This document shows, in pieces, positions 1-13,975 of a stretch of 64,000 bases of DNA. This DNA is from Synchiropus splendidus (Eukaryota > Chordata > Actinopteri > Syngnathiformes > Callionymidae), in NCBI RefSeq assembly GCF_027744825.2, contig NC_071349.1:2604001-2668000 (forward strand), given 5' to 3'. Both the position numbers and the translations under genes were made by a program. Numbering within the stretch: position 1 is the first letter of the stretch; each line of letters starts with the position of its first letter. The notes below the pieces were generated by a model. That model searched no databases, was not told the DNA's origin, and saw nothing but the letters and a program-made list of their open reading frames with translations.

Positions 1-650
1 AGAACATGAAATGTTCACGTCCAACTATAGCAGAAAGGGTCTTTCTAGTAGTTGCACATCAAATCTAAGCTGTCTGAAGTGTTTTTCCAAAGTTATCAAC
101 ATTTTAATGTTTGGTTTTCCGGAATCGACCTTATCTCAGACTGAAAACGCGTTTTACGCATTGTGCCATAACTTCTCAGGGAAGCTTCAGAACATGAAAT
201 GTTCACCTCCCACTATAGCAGAAAGGGTCTTTCTAGTAGTTGCACATCAAATCTAAGCTGTCTGAAGTGTTTTTCGAAAGTTATCAACATTTTTATGTTT
301 GGCGTTCCAGAATCGACCTTATCTCAGACTGAAAACGGGTGGTCTGCATTGTGTCATAACTTTGCATGGAAGCTTCCGAACATGAAATTTTAACCTCCCA
401 CTATAGCAGAAAGGGTCTTTCAAGAAGTTGCACATCAAATCTAAGCTGTCTGAAGTGTTTTTCCAAAGTTATCAACATTGTTATGTATGGCGTTCGGGAA
501 TCGACCTTATCTCAGGCTGAAAACGCGTTTAACGCATTGTGCCCTAACTTTGCAGGGAACCTTTAGAACATGAAATTTTCACCTCCCACTATAGCAGAAA
601 GGGTCTTTCTAGTAGTTGCACATCAAATCTAAGCTGTCTGAAGTGTTTTT
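1..650. repeat. 9-monomer-step duplication, copy 1 (left edge truncated)
   Basis: This stretch matches 1695-2344 at an offset of 1694 bp (nine periods plus 2 bp). Shared private variants include 'cacgtccaactatag' at 17, 'cattttaatgtttgg' at 100, 'gggtggtctgcattg' at 337, 'cattgttatgtatgg' at 475 and 'tttaacgcattgtgcccta' at 528. The copies have drifted: 411 reads 'caagaag' where 2105 has 'ctagtag', and 492 reads 'gttcgggaatc' where 2186 has 'gtcccagaatc'. The left limit is the window edge. Confidence 0.85.
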
Positions 651-1694
651 CTAAAGTTATCAACATTTTTATGTTTGGCGTTCCGGAATCGACCTTATCT
701 CAGGCTGAAAACACTTTTTACGCTTTGTGTCATAACTTTGCAGGGGAGCTTCAGAAAATGAAATTTTCACCTCCCCCCTATCGCAGAAAGGGTTTTTCTA
801 GCAGTTGCACATCAAATCTAAGCTCTCTGAAGTGTTTTTCCAAAGTTATCAACATTTTTATGTTTTGCGTTTCGGAACCCACCTTATCTCAGGCTGAAAA
901 CGCATTTTCTGCATTGTGAGATAACTTCTCAGTGAAGCTTCAGAACATGAAATGTTCACCTCCCACTATAGCAGAAAGGGTCTTTCTCGTAGTTGCACAT
1001 CAAATCTAAGCTGTCTAAAGTGTTTTTCCAAAGTTATCAACATTTTTATGTTTGGCGTTCCAGAATCGACCTTATATGAGGCTGAAAACGCGTTTTACGC
1101 ATTTTGCCATAACTTTGGAGGGAAGCTTCAGAAAATGAAATTTTCACCTCCCACTATAGCAGAAAGGGTCTTTCCAGTAGTTACACATCAAATCTAAGCT
1201 CTCTGAAGTGTTTTTCCAAAGTTATCAACATTTTTATGTTTGGCGTTCTGAAACACACATTATCTCTGGCTGAAAACGCGTTTTCTGCTTTGTGCCATAA
1301 CTTTGATGGGAATCTTCAAAACATGAAATTTTCACCTCCCACAATAGCCGAAAGGGTCTTTCTAGTAGTTGCACATCCAATCTAAGCTGTCTGAAATGTT
1401 TTTTCCAAAGTTATCAACATTTTTATGTTTAACGTTTCGGAACCCACCTTATCTCAGCCTGAAAACGCGTTTTCTGCATTGTGCCATAACTTTGCAGGGA
1501 AGCTTCAGAACATGAAATTTTCACCTCCCACTATAGCAGAAAGGGTCTTTCTAGTAGTTGCACAGCAAATCTAAGCTGTCTGAAGTGTTTTTCCAAAGTT
1601 ATCAACATTTTTATGTTTGGCGTTCCGGAATCGACCTTATCTCAGGATAAAAAATCGTTTTCTGCATTGTCGAATAACTTTGCAGGGAAACTTC

Positions 1695-2344
1695 AGAACA
1701 TGAAATGTTCACGTCCAACTATAGCAGAAAGGGTCTTTCTAGTAGTTGCACATCAAATCTAAGCTGTCTGAAGTGTTTTTCCAAAGTTATCAACATTTTA
1801 ATGTTTGGCTTTCCGGAATCGACCTTATCTCAGACTGAAAAAGCGTTTTACGCATTGTGCCATAACTTCTCAGGGAAGCTTCAGAACATGAAATGTTCAC
1901 CTCCCACTATAGCAGAAAGGGTCTTTCTAGTAGTTGCACATCAAATCTAAGCTGTCTGAAGTGTTTTTCGAAAGTTATCAACATTTTTATGTTTGGCGTT
2001 CCAGAATCGACCTTATCTCAGACTGAAAACGGGTGGTCTGCATTGTGTCATAACTTTGCATGGAAGCTTCCGAACATGAAATTTTAACCTCCCACTATAG
2101 CAGAAAGGGTCTTTCTAGTAGTTGCACATCAAATGTAAGCTGTCTGAAGTGTTTTTCCAAAGTTATCAACATTGTTATGTATGGCGTCCCAGAATCGACC
2201 TTATCTCAGGCTGAAAACGCGTTTAACGCATTGTGCCCTAACTTTGCAGGGAACCTTTAGAACATGAAATTTTCACCTCCCACTATAGCAGAAAGGGTCT
2301 TTCTAGTAGTTGCACATCAAATCTAAGCTGTCTGAAGTGTTTTT
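1695..2344. repeat. 9-monomer-step duplication, copy 2
   Basis: Second copy of the segment at 1-650, sharing its rare variants in the same order. Similarity ends near 2340, where this copy has 'ttcgaaagtt' and the first has 'ttctaaagtt'. The offset of +2 bp beyond nine periods comes from small insertions in the intervening monomers, for example an extra T in the run near 1395. Confidence 0.85.
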
Positions 2345-5300
2345 CGAAAGTTATCAACATTTTTATGTTTGGCGTTCCAGAATCGACCTTATCTCAGGCT
2401 GAAAACGCGTTGTCTGCATTGTGCCATAACTTTGCATGGAAGCTTCCGAACATGAAATTTTAACCTACCACTATAACAGAAAGGGTCTTTCTAGTAGTTG
2501 CACATCAAATCTAAGCTGTCTGAAGTGTTTTTCCAAAGTTATCAACATTTTAATGTTTGGCGTTACAGAATCGACCGTATCTCAGGATGAAAAATTGTTT
2601 TCTGCATTGTCCCATAACTTTCCAGGGAAGCTTCAGAACATGAAATTTCGACCTAAAACTATAGCAGAAAGGGTCTTTCTAGTAGTTGCACATCAAATCT
2701 AAGCTGTCTGAAGTGTTGTTCCAAAGTGATAAACATTTTTACGTTTGCCGTTTCGGAATCGACCTTATCTCAGGCTGAAAATGCGTTTTACGGATTGGGC
2801 CATAACTTTCCAGGGAAGATTCAGAACATCGAATTTTCTCCACCCACTATAGCAGAAAGGGTCTTTCGAGCAGTTGCACATCAAATCAAAGCTGTCTGAA
2901 GTGTTTTTCCAAAGTTATCAACATTTTTATGTTTGGCGTTCCGGAATCGACGTTATCTCAGGCTGAAAACGCGTTTTCTGCATTGTACCATAACTTTGCA
3001 GGGAAGCCTCAGAACATGAAATTTTCACCTGCCGCTATAGTAGAAAGGGTCTTTCTAGTAGTTGCACATCAAATCTAAGCTGTCTGAAGTGTTTTTACAA
3101 AGTTATCAACTTTTTTATGTTTCCCGTTCCGGAATCGACCTTATGTCAGGCTGAAAACGCGTTTTACGCATTGTGCCATAACTTTGCAAGGAAGCTTCAG
3201 AACATAAAAATTTCACATCCCACTATAGCAGAAAGGGTATTTCTAGTAGTTACACTTCAAATCTAAGCTCTCTGAAGTGTTTTTTCGAAAGTTATCAACA
3301 TTTTTATGTTTGGCGTTCCGGAATCGACCTCATCTCAGGATGAAAACCCGTTTTCTGCATTGTTCCATAACTTTGCAGGGAAGCCTCAGAACATGACATT
3401 TTCACCTGCCGCTATAGTAGAAAGGGTCTTTCTAGTAGTTGCACATCAAATCTAAGGTGTCTGAAGTGTTTTTCCAAAGTTATCAACATTTTTATGTTTG
3501 GCGTTCCGGAATCGACCTTATCTCAGGCTGAAAACGCGTTTTACGCATTGTGCCATAACTTTGCATAAAGCTTCAGAACATGACATTTTCACTTCCCAGT
3601 ATAGTAGAAAGGGTCTTTCTAGTAGTTGCACATGATATCTAAGCTGTCTGAAGTGTTTTTCCAAAGTTATCTACTTTTTTATGTTTGGCGTTCTGGAACC
3701 CACCTTATCTCAGTCTGAAAATGTGTTTTCTGCTTTGTGCTGTAACTTTCCCGGGAAGCCTCAGAACATCGAATTTTCACCTCCCACTATAGCAGAAAGG
3801 GTCTTTCTAGTAGTTACACATCAAATCTAAGCTGTCTAAAGTGTTTTTCTAAAGTTATCAACATTCTTATTTTTGGCGTTCCGGAATCAACCTTATCTCA
3901 GGCTGAAAACGCGTTTTACGCATGGTGCCGTAACTTTGCAGGGAAGCTTCAGAACATCGAATTTTCACCTCCCACAATGGCAGAAAGGGTCTTTCAAGTA
4001 GTTGCACATCAAATCTAAGCTGTCTGAAATGTTTTTCCATAGTTATCAACATTTTTATGTTTGGCGTACCGGAATCGACCTTATCTCAGGCTGAAAATGC
4101 GTTTTCTGCATTGTGATATAACTTTGCAGGGAAGCTTCAGAACATGAAATCTTCACATCCCACTACAGCAGAAAGGGTCTTTCTAGTAGTTGCACATCAA
4201 ATCTAAGCTGTCTGAAGTGTTTTTCCAAAGTTATCAACATTTTTTTGTTTGGCGTTCCGGAATCGACCTTATCTCAGGCTGAAAACGCGTTTTACGCATT
4301 GTGCCATAACTTTGCAGGAAAGCTTCAGAACATGAAATTTTAATTTCCCACTATAGCAGAAAGGGTCTTTCTAGTAGTTGCACATCAAATCTAAGCTGTC
4401 TGAAGTGTTTTACCAAAGTTTTCAACACTTTTATGTTTGGCGTTCCGAAACCCACCTTATCTCAGGCTGAAAAAGAGTTTTTGTGCATTGTGCCATAACA
4501 TCACAGGGACGCTTCAGAACATGAAATTTTCACCTCCCACTGTAGCAGAAAGGGTCTTTCTCGTAGGTGCACTTCAAATCTAAGCTGTCTGAAGTGTTTT
4601 TCCAAAGTTATCAACATTTTTATGTTTGGCGTTCCAGAATCGACCTTATCTCAGGCTGAAAACGCGTTGTCTGCATTGTGCCATAACTTTGCATGGAAGC
4701 TTCCGAACATGAAATTTTAACCTACCACTATAGCAGAAAGGGTCTTTCTAGTAGTTGCACATCAAATCGAAGCTGTCTGAAGTGTTTTTCCAAAGTTATC
4801 AACATTTTTATGTATGGCGTTCCGGAATCGACCTAATCTCAGGCTGAAAACGCGTTTTCTGCATTGTGCCATAACTTTGCAGGGAAGCTTCAGAACATGA
4901 AATGTTCACCTCCCACTATAGCAGAAAAGGTCTTTCTAGTAGTTGCACATCAAATCTAAGCTGTCTGAAGTGTTTTTCCAAAGTTATCAACATTTTTAGG
5001 TTTGGCGTTCCGGAATCGACCTTATCTCATGCTGAAAACGCTTTTTACGCTTTGTGCCATAACTTTGCAGGGAAGCTTCAGAAAATGAAATTTTCACCTC
5101 CCACTATAGCAGAAAGGGGTTTTCTAGTAGTTGCACATCAAATCTAAGCCGTCTGAAGTGTTGTTCCAAAGTTATCAACATTTTTACGTTTGGCGTTCCG
5201 GAACCCACCTTATCTCAGGCTGAAAACGTGTTTTCTGCATTGTGCCATAACTTCTCAGGGAAGCTTCAGAACATGAAATGTTCACCTCCCACTATCGCAG

Positions 5301-7330
5301 AAAAGGTCTTTCGAGTAGTTGCACATCAAATCTAAGCCGTCTGAAGTGTTTTTCCAAAGATATCAACATTTTTGTGTTTGGTGTTCCGGAACCCACCTTA
5401 TCTCAGGCTGAAAACGCGTTTTCTGCATTGTGCCATAACTTCTCAGGGAAGCTTCAGAACATGAAATGTTCACCTCCCACTATCGCAGAAAGGGTCTTTC
5501 TCGTAGTTGCACATCAAATCTAAGCTGTCTGAAGTGGTTTTCCAAAGTTATCAACATTTTTATGTTTGGCGTTCCGGAACCCACCTTGTCTCAGGCTGAA
5601 AACGCATTTTCTGCATTGTGCCATAACTTTGAAGGAAAGCTTCAGAACATGAAAGTTTCACCTCCCACTATAGCAGAAAGGGTCTTTCTTGTAGTTGCAC
5701 ATCAAATCTAAGCTGTCTGAAGTGGTTTTCCAAAGTTATCAACATTTATATGTTTGGCGTTCCGGAATCGACCTTATCTCAGGCTGAAAACGCGTTTTCT
5801 GCATTGTGCCATAACTTTGCAGGGAAGCTTCAGAACATGAAATTTTCAGCTCCCACTATAGCATAAAGGGTCTTTCTAGTAGTTGCTCATCAAATCTAAG
5901 CTATCTGAAGTGTTTTTCCAAAGTTATCAACATTTTTATGTTTGACGTTCCGGAACCCACCTTATCTCAGGCTGAAAACGCGTTTTCTGCATTGTTCCTT
6001 AACTTTGCAGGGAAGCATGAGAACATGAAATTTTCAGCTCCCACTATGACAAACATGGTCTTTCTCATAGTTCCACATCAAATCTAATCTGTCTGAAGTG
6101 TTTTTCGAAATTATCAACATTTGTATGTTTGGCGTTCCGGAACCCACCTTATCTCAGGCTGAAAATGCGTTTTCTGCATTTTGCCATAACTTTGAAGGAA
6201 AGCTTCAGAACATTAAAGTTTCACCTCCTACTATAGCAGAAAGGGTCTTTCTAGTAGTTGCACATCAAATCTAAGCTGTCTGAAGTGTTTTTCCAAAGTT
6301 ATCAACACTTTTATGTTTGGCGTTCCGAAACCCACCTTATCTCAGGCTGAAAACGCGTTTTCTGCATTGTGCCATAACTTTGCAGGGAAGCTTCAGAACA
6401 TGAAATTTTCAGCTCCCACTATAGCAGAAAGGGTCTTTCTAGTAGTTGCACATCAAATCTAAGCTGTCTGATATGTTTTTTCCAAAGTTATCAACATTTT
6501 TATGTTTGGCGTTCCGGAACCCACCTTATCTCAGGCTGAAAACGCGTTTTCTGCATTGTCCCATGACTTTGCAGGGAAGCTTCAGAACATGAAATTTTCA
6601 CTTCCCGCAATAGCAGAAATGGTCTTTCTAGTAGTTGCACATCAAATATGAGCTGTCTGAAGTGTTTTTCCAAAGTTATCAACATTTTTATGTTTGGCGT
6701 TCCGGAACCCACCTCATCTCAGGCTGAAAACGCGTTTTCTGCATTGTCCCATGACTTTGCAGGGAAGCTTCAGAACATGAAATTTACACTTCCCGCTATA
6801 GCAGAAATGGTCTTTCTTGTAGTTGCACATCAAATCTAAGCTGTCTGAAGTGGTTTTCCAAAGTTATCAACATTTTTATGTTTGGCGTTCCGGAACCCAC
6901 CTTATCTCAGGCTGAAAACGCGTTTTCTGCATTGTGCCATAACTTTGCAGGGAAGCTTCAGAACATGAAATTTTCACCTCCCACTATAGCAGAAAGGGTC
7001 TTTCTAGTAGTTGCACATCAAATCTAAGCTGTCTGAAGTGTTTTTCGAAAGTCATCAACATTTTTATGTTTGGCGTTCCGGAACCCACCTTATCTCAAGC
7101 TGAAAACGTGTTTTCTGCATTGTGCCATAACTTTGCAGTTAAGCTTAAGAACATGAAATTTTCACGTCCCACTATAGCAGAAAGGGTCTTTCTAGTAGTT
7201 GCACATCAAATCTAAGCTGTCTGATGTGTTTTTCCAAAGTTATCAACATTTTTATGTATGGCGTTCCGGAATCGACCTTATCTCAGGCTGAAAACGCGTT
7301 TTCTGCATTGTGCCATAACTTTGCAGGGAA
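2345..7330. repeat. Individually diverged satellite stretch, no recent block duplication seen
   Basis: About 26 monomers still in register but carrying more private substitutions than most of the array, especially 2701-4600: for example 'gccgctatagtag' at 3031 and 3409, 'gttttttcgaaag' at 3284, 'gcataaagcttcag' at 3564 and 'catgatatctaag' at 3630. I saw only weak local pairs, such as the 'gccgctatagtag' monomers two periods apart. The spread of variants suggests this stretch has escaped the recent turnover visible elsewhere. There is no gene or insertion in it. Confidence 0.75.
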
Positions 7331-7341
7331 GCTTCAGAACA

Positions 7342-8085
7342 TGAAATTTTGACCTCCCACTATGGCAGAAAGGGTCTTTCTAGTAGTTGCACATTAAATC
7401 TAAGCTGTCTGAAGTGTTGTTCCAAAGTTATCAACATTTTTACGTTTGGCGTTCCGGAACCCACCTTATCTCAGGCTGAAAACGCGTTTTGTGCATTGTG
7501 CCATAACTTTGCAGGGAAGCTTCAGAAAATGAAAATTTCACCCCCCACTATAGCAGAAAGGGTTTTTCTAGAAGTTGCACATCAAATCTAAGCATTTTGA
7601 AGTGTTTTTCCAAAGTTATCAACATTTTTATGTTTGGCGTTCCGGAATCAACCTTATCTCAGGCTGAAAGCGCGTTTTACGCATTGTGCCATAACTTTGC
7701 AGGGAACCTTTAGAACATGAAATTTTCACCTCCCACTATAGCAGAAAGGGTCTTTCGAGTAGTTGCACATCAAATCTAAGCTGTCTGAAGTGTTTTTCGA
7801 AAGTTATCAACATTTTTATGTTTGGCGTCCCGGAATCGACCTTATCTCAGGATGAAAAATTGTTTTCTGCATTGTCCCATAATTTTCCAGGGAAGCTTCA
7901 GAACATGAAATTTTGACCTCCCACTATGGCAGAAAGGGTCTTTCTAGTAGTTGCACATTAAATCTAAGCTGTCTGAAGTGTTGTTCCAAAGTTATCAACA
8001 TTTTTACGTTTGGCGTTCCGGAACCCACCTTATCTCAGGCTGAAAACGCGTTTTGTGCATTGTGCCATAACTTCTCAGGGAAGGT
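7342..8085. repeat. 3-monomer tandem duplication (564 bp step)
   Basis: 7342-7505 recurs at 7906-8069, three periods later. Both copies share 'gacctcccactatggcag', 'gcacattaaatctaag', 'gtgttgttccaaag', 'tttttacgtttgg' and 'cgcgttttgtgcattg'. A related copy of the first part of this monomer lies near 19930-20040 ('ctatggcagaatggg', 'gcacattaaatc'), about 12 kb to the right. That copy is preceded, as here, by a monomer with 'gaaaaattgttttctgcattg' variants, so at least two neighbouring monomers moved together. Confidence 0.8.
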
Positions 8086-9669
8086 TCAGAAAATGAAATT
8101 TTCACCTCCCACTATAGCAGAAAGGGTCTTTCTAGTAGTTGCACATCAAATCTAAGCCGTCTGAAGTGTTTTACCAAAGATATCAACATTTTTATGTTTG
8201 GCGTTCCGGAACCCACCTTATCTCATGCTGAAAACGCGTTTTCTGCATTGTGCCATAACTTTGCAGGGAAGCTTCAAAACATGAAATTTTCACCTCCCAC
8301 TATAGCAGAAAGGGGTTTTCTAGTAGTTGTACTTCAAATCTAAGCTGTCTGAAGTATTTTTCCAAAGTTATCAACATTTTTATGTTTGGCGTTCCGGAAT
8401 CGACCTTATCTCAGGCTGAAAACGCGTTTTACGCATTGTGCCATAACTTTGCAGGGAAGCTTCAGAAAATGCAATTTTTCACCTCCCACTATAGCAGAAA
8501 GGGTCTTTCTAGTAGTTGCACATCAAATCTAAGCTGTCTGAAGTGTTTTTCCAAAGTTATCAACATTTTTATGTTTGGCGTTCCAGAACCCACCTTATCT
8601 CAGGCTGAAAACGCGTTTTCTGCATTGTGCCATAACTTTGCAGGGAAGCTTCAGAACATGAAATGCTAACCTCCCACTATAGCAGGAAGGGTCTTTCTAG
8701 TAGTTGCACATCAAATCTAAGCTGTCTGAAGTGTTTTTCCAAAGTTATCAACATTTTTATGTTTGGCGTTAAGGAACCCACCTTATCTCAAGCTGAAAAC
8801 GCGTTTTCTGCATTATTCCTTAACTTTGCAGGGAAGCATCAGAAGATGAAATTTTCAGCTCCAACTATGTCAAACATGGTCTTTCTAATAGTTGCACATC
8901 AAATCTAATCTCTCTGAAGTGTTTTTCGAAAGTTATCAACATTTTTATGTTTGGCGTTCGGGAACACACCTTATCTCAGGCTGAAAACGTGTTTTCTGCA
9001 TTTTGCCAAAGCTTTGCAGGGAAGCTTAAGGACATGAAATTTTCACGTCCCAATATAGCAGAAAGGGTCTTTCTAGTAGTTGCACATCTAATCTAAGCTG
9101 TCTGAAGTGTTTTTCCAAAGTTATCAACATTTTTATGTTTGGCGTTCCGGAACCCACCTTATCTCTGGCTGAAAACGCGTTTTCTGCATTGTGCCATAAC
9201 TTTGCAGGGAAGCTTCAGAACATGAAATTTTCACCTCCCACTATAGCAGAAAGTGTCTTTCTAGTAGTTGCACATCAAATCTAAGCTGTCTGAAGTGTTT
9301 TTCGAAAGTCATCAACATTTTTATGTTTGGCGTTCCGGAAACCACCATATCTCAAGCTGAAAACGTGTTTTCTGCATTGTGCCATAACTTTGCAGGGAAT
9401 CTTAAGAACATGAAATTTTCACGTCCCACTATAGCAGAAAGGGTCTTTCTAGTAGTTGCACATCAAATCTAAGCTGTCTGATGTGTTTTTCCAAAGTTAT
9501 CAACATTTTTATGTATGGCGTTCCGGAATCGACCTTATCTCAGGCTGAAAACGCGTTTTACGCACTGTGCCATAACTTTGCAGGGAAGCTTCAGAACATG
9601 AAATGCTCACCTCCCACTATAGCAGGAAGGGTCTTTCTAGTAGTTGCACATCAAATCTAAGCTGTCTGA

Positions 9670-10310
9670 AGTGTTTTTCTAAAGTTATCAACATTTTTCT
9701 GTTTGGCGTTCCAGAATCGACCTTATCTCAGGCTGAAAACGCGTTGTCTGCATTGTGCCATCACTTTGCATGGAAGCTTCCGAACATGAAATTTTAACCT
9801 CCCACTATAGCAGAAAGGGTCTTTCGAGCAGTTGCACATCAAATCTAAGCTGTCTGAAGTGTTTTTCCAAAGATATCAACATTTTTATGTTTGGCGTTCC
9901 GGAATCGACCTTATCTCAGGCTTAAAACGCGTTTTACGCATTGTGCCATAACTTTGCAGGGAACCTTTAGAACATGACATTTTCACCTCCCACTATAGCA
10001 GAAAAGGACTTTCTAGTAGTTGCACATCAAATCTAATCTGTCTGAAATGTTGTTCCAAAGTTAGCAACATTTTTAAGTTTGGCGTTTCGGAACCCACCTT
10101 ATCTCAGGCTGAAAACGCGTTTTCTGCATTCTGCCATAACTTCTCAGGGAAGCTTCAGAACACGAAATATTCACCTCCCATTATAGCAGAAAGGGTCTTT
10201 CTATTAGTTGCACATCAAATCTAAGCTGTCTGAAGTGTTTTTCCAAAATTATCAACATTTTTATGTTTGGCGTTCCGGAATCTACTTTATCTCAGGCTGA
10301 AAACGCATTT
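9670..10310. repeat. 9-monomer-step duplication, left copy
   Basis: Matches 11362-12000 at an offset of 1692 bp, exactly nine periods. Shared variants are 'tttttctgtttggcg' near 9695, 'ctttcgagcagttgcac' at 9821, 'caaagatatcaac' at 9867, 'tcaggcttaaaacg' at 9915, 'gcagaaaaggactttc' near 9999, 'agttagcaacatttttaag' at 10060 and 'cagaacacgaaat' near 10157. Similarity fades after about 10300. Confidence 0.82.
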
Positions 10311-10404
10311 TACGCATGGTGCCATAACTTTGCAGGGAAGCTTCAGAAAATGAAATTTTCACCTCCCACTATAGCAGAATGGGTCTTTCTAGTAGATGCA
10401 CATC

Positions 10405-13400
10405 AAATCTAAGCCGTCTGAAGTGTTTTTCCAAAGTTATCAACATTTTTATGTTTGGCGTTCCGGAACCCAACTTATCTCATGCTGAAAAAGCGTTTTC
10501 TGCATTGTGCCATAACTTTGCAGGGAAGCTTCAGAACATGAAATTTTCCCCTCCCACTATAGAAGAACTGGACTTTCTAGTAGTTGCACATCAAATCTAA
10601 GCTGTCTGAAGTGTTTTTCCAAAGTTATCAACATTTTTATGTTTGGCGTTCCAGAATCGACCGTATCTCAGGCTGAAAACGCGTATTACGCATTTTGCCA
10701 TAACTTTGGAGGGAAGCTCCAGAAAATAAAATTTTCACCTCCCACTATAGCAGAAAGGGTCTTTCTAGTAGTTGCACATCAAATCTAGGCTGTCTGAAGT
10801 GTTTTTCCAAACTTATCAACATTTTTATGTTTGTCGTTCTGGAATCGACCTTATCTCAGGCTGAAAACGCCTTTTGCGCATTTTGCCATAACTTTGCAGG
10901 GAAGCTTCAGAAAATGAAATTTTCACCTCCCACTATAGCAGAATGGGTCTTTCTAGTAGTTGCACATCAAATCTAAGCCGTCTGAAGTGTTTTTCCAAAG
11001 TTATCAACATTTTTATGTTTGGCGTTCCGGAACCCAACTTATCTCATGCTGAAAACGCGTTTTCTGCATTGTGCCATAACTTTGCAGGGAAGCTTCAGAA
11101 CATGAAATTTTCACCTCCCACTATAGAAGAACTGGACTTTCTAGTAGTTGCACATCAAATCTAAGCTGTCTGATATGTTTTTCCAAAGTTATCAACATTT
11201 TTATGTTTGGCGTTCCGGAACCCACCTCATCTCAGGCTGAAAACACGTTTTCTGCATTGTGCCATAACTTTGCAGGGAAGCTTCAAAACATGAAATTTTC
11301 ACCTCCCACTATAGCAGAAAGGGTCTTTCTAGTAGTTGCACATCAAATCTAAGCTGTCTGAAGTGTTTTTCGAAAGTTATCAACATTTTTCTGTTTGGCG
11401 TTCCAGAATCGACCTTATCTCAGGCTGAAAACGCGTTGTCTGCATTGTGCCATTACTTTGCATGGAAGCTTCCGAACATGAAGTTTTAACCTCCCACTAT
11501 AGCAGAAAGGGTCTTTCGAGCAGTTGCACATCAAATCTAAGCTGTCTGAAGTGTTTTTCCAAAGATATCAACATTTTTATGTTTGGCGTTCCGGAATCGA
11601 CCTTATCTCAGGCTTAAAACGCGTTTTACGCATTGTGCCATAACTTTGCAGGGAACCTTTAGAACATGAAATTTTCACCTCCCACTATAGCAGAAAAGGA
11701 CTTTCTAGTAGTTGCACATCAAATCTAATTTGTCTGAAATGTTGTTCCAAAGTTAGCAACATTTTTAAGTTTGGCGTTTCGGAACCCACCTTATCTCCGG
11801 CTGAAAACGCGTTTTCTGCATTCTGCCATAACTTCTCAGGGAAGCTTCAGAACACGAAATGTTCACCTCCCATTATAGCAGAAAGGGTCTTTCTAGTAAT
11901 TGCACATCAAATCTAAGCTGTCTGAAGTGTTTTTCCAAAGTTATCAACATTTTTATGTTTGGCGTTCCGGAATCTACCTTATCTCAGGCTGAAAACGCTT
12001 TTTACACTTTGTGCCATAACTCTGCAGGGAAGCTTCAGAAAATGAAATTTTCACCTCCCACTATAGCAGAAAGGGTTTTTCTCGTAGTTGCACATCAAAT
12101 CTAAGCTGTCTGAAGTGTTTTTCGAAAGTTATCAACATTTTTATGTTTGGCGTTCCGGAATCGACCTTATCTCAGGCTTAAAACGCGTTTTACGCATTGT
12201 GCCATAACTTTGCAGGGAACCTTTAGAACATGAAATTTTCACCTCCCACGATAGCAGAAAGGGTCTTTCTCGTAGTTGCACATCAAATCTAAGCTGTCTA
12301 AAGTGTTTTTCCAAAGTTATCAACATTTTTATGTTTGCCGTTCCAGAATCGACCTTATCTCAGGCTGAAAACGTGTTTTACGCATTTTGCCATAACTTTG
12401 GAGGGAAGCTCCAGAAAATGAAATTTTCACCTCCCACTATAGCAGAAAGGGTCTTTCTAGTAGTTGCACATCAAATCTAAGCTGTCTGAAGTGTTTTTCC
12501 AAAGTTATCAACATTTTTATGTGTGTCGTTCTGGAATCGACCTTATCTCAGGCTGAAAACGCGTTTTACGCATTTTGCCATAACTTTGGAGGGAAGCTCC
12601 AGAAAATGAAATTTTCACCTCCCACTATAGCAGAAAGGGTCTTTCTAGTAGTTGCACATCAAATCTAAGCTGTCTGAAGTGTTTTTCCAAAGTTATCAAC
12701 ATTTTTATGTTTGGCGTTCCGGAACCCACCTTATCTCATGCTGAAAACGCGTTTTCTGCATTGTGCCATAACTTTGCAGGGAAGCTTCAGAACATGAAAT
12801 TTTAACCTCCCACTATTGCAGAAAGTGTCTTTCTAGTAGTTGCACATCAAATCTAAGCTGTCTGATGAGTTTTTCCAAAGTTATCAACATTTTTATGTTT
12901 GGCGTTCCGGTCCCACCTTATCTCAGTCTGAAAATGCGTTTTCTGCATTTTGCCATAACTTTGCAGGGAAGCTTCAAAACATGAAATTTTCACCTCCCAC
13001 TATAGCAGAAAGGGTCTTTCTAGTGGTTGCACATCAAATCTAAGCTATCTGAAGTGTTTTTCGAAAGTTATCAACATTTTTATATTTGGCGTTCCGGAAT
13101 CGACCATATCTCAGGCTGGAAACGCGTTTTACGCATTGTGCCATAACTTTGCAGGGAAGCTTCAGAAAATGAAATTTTCACCTCCCACTATAGCAGAAAG
13201 GGTCTTTCTAGTAGTTGCACATCAAATCTAAGCTGTCTGAAGTGTTTTTCCAAAGTTATCAACATTTTTATGTTTGGCGATCTGGAATCGACCTTATCTC
13301 AGGCTGAAAACGCGTTTCACGCATTGTGCCATAACTTTGCAGGGAAGCTTCAGAAAATGAAATTTTCACCTCCCACTATAGCAGAATGGGTCTTTCTAGT

Positions 13401-13620
13401 AGTTGCACATCAAATCTAAGCCGTCTGAAGTGTTTTTCCAAAGTTATCAACATTTTTATGTTTGGTGTTCCGGAACCCACCTTATCTCATGCTGAAAACG
13501 CGTTTTCTGCATTGTGCCATGTCTTTGCAGGGAAGCTTCAAAACATGAAATTTTCACCTCCCACTATAGCAGAAAGGGGTTTTCTCGTAGTTGCACTTCA
13601 AATCTAAGCTGTCTGAAGTG
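10405..13620. repeat. 17-monomer (3.2 kb) duplicated segment, copy 1
   Basis: About 3.2 kb recurs at 13976-17190 with a constant offset of 3571 bp (19 periods minus 1). Matching landmarks are 'gaagaactggactttc' at 10562/11126 and 14133/14697, 'aggcttaaaacg' at 12175/15746, 'tttttatgtgtgtcg' near 12517/16088, the doubly deviant 'gatgagtttttcc' at 12862/16433, and 'ggcgatctgg' at 13277/16848. The constant offset shows no net gain or loss of bases between the copies. Copy 1 also contains an internal three-monomer repeat (10379-10600 against 10943-11164) carrying the 'gaagaactgg' variant. Confidence 0.9.
11362..12000. repeat. 9-monomer-step duplication, right copy
   Basis: Right-hand partner of 9670-10310 at a nine-period offset, sharing the 'cgagcag', 'agatatcaac', 'ggcttaaaacg', 'aaaggactttc' and 'gttagcaac' variants in order. 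It lies inside the larger 10.4-13.6 kb segment and is therefore repeated again at about 14933-15571. Confidence 0.82.
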
Positions 13621-13975
13621 TTTTTCCAAAGTTATCAACATTTTTATGTTTGGCGTTCCGGAATCGACCTTATCTCAGGCTGAAAACGCGTTTTACGCAT
13701 TGTGCCATAACTTTGCATGGAAGCTTCAGAAAATGAAATTTTCACCTCCCACTATAGCAGAAAGAGTTTTTCTAGAAGTTGCACATCAAATCTAAGCATT
13801 TTGAAGTGTTTTTCCAAAGTTATCAACATTTTTATGTTTGGCGTTCCGGAATCAACCTTATCTCAGGCTGAAAGGGCATTTTGCGCATTGTACCATAACT
13901 TTGCAGGGAACCTTTAGAACATGAAATTTTCACCTCCCACTATAGCAGAAAGGGTCTTTCGAGTAGTTGCACATC

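Noticed and set aside
10720..10745. AATAAA polyadenylation-like string ('aaaataaaattttc')
   Set aside because: A single-base variant of 'aaaatgaaattttc' in one monomer, with no transcription unit around it.
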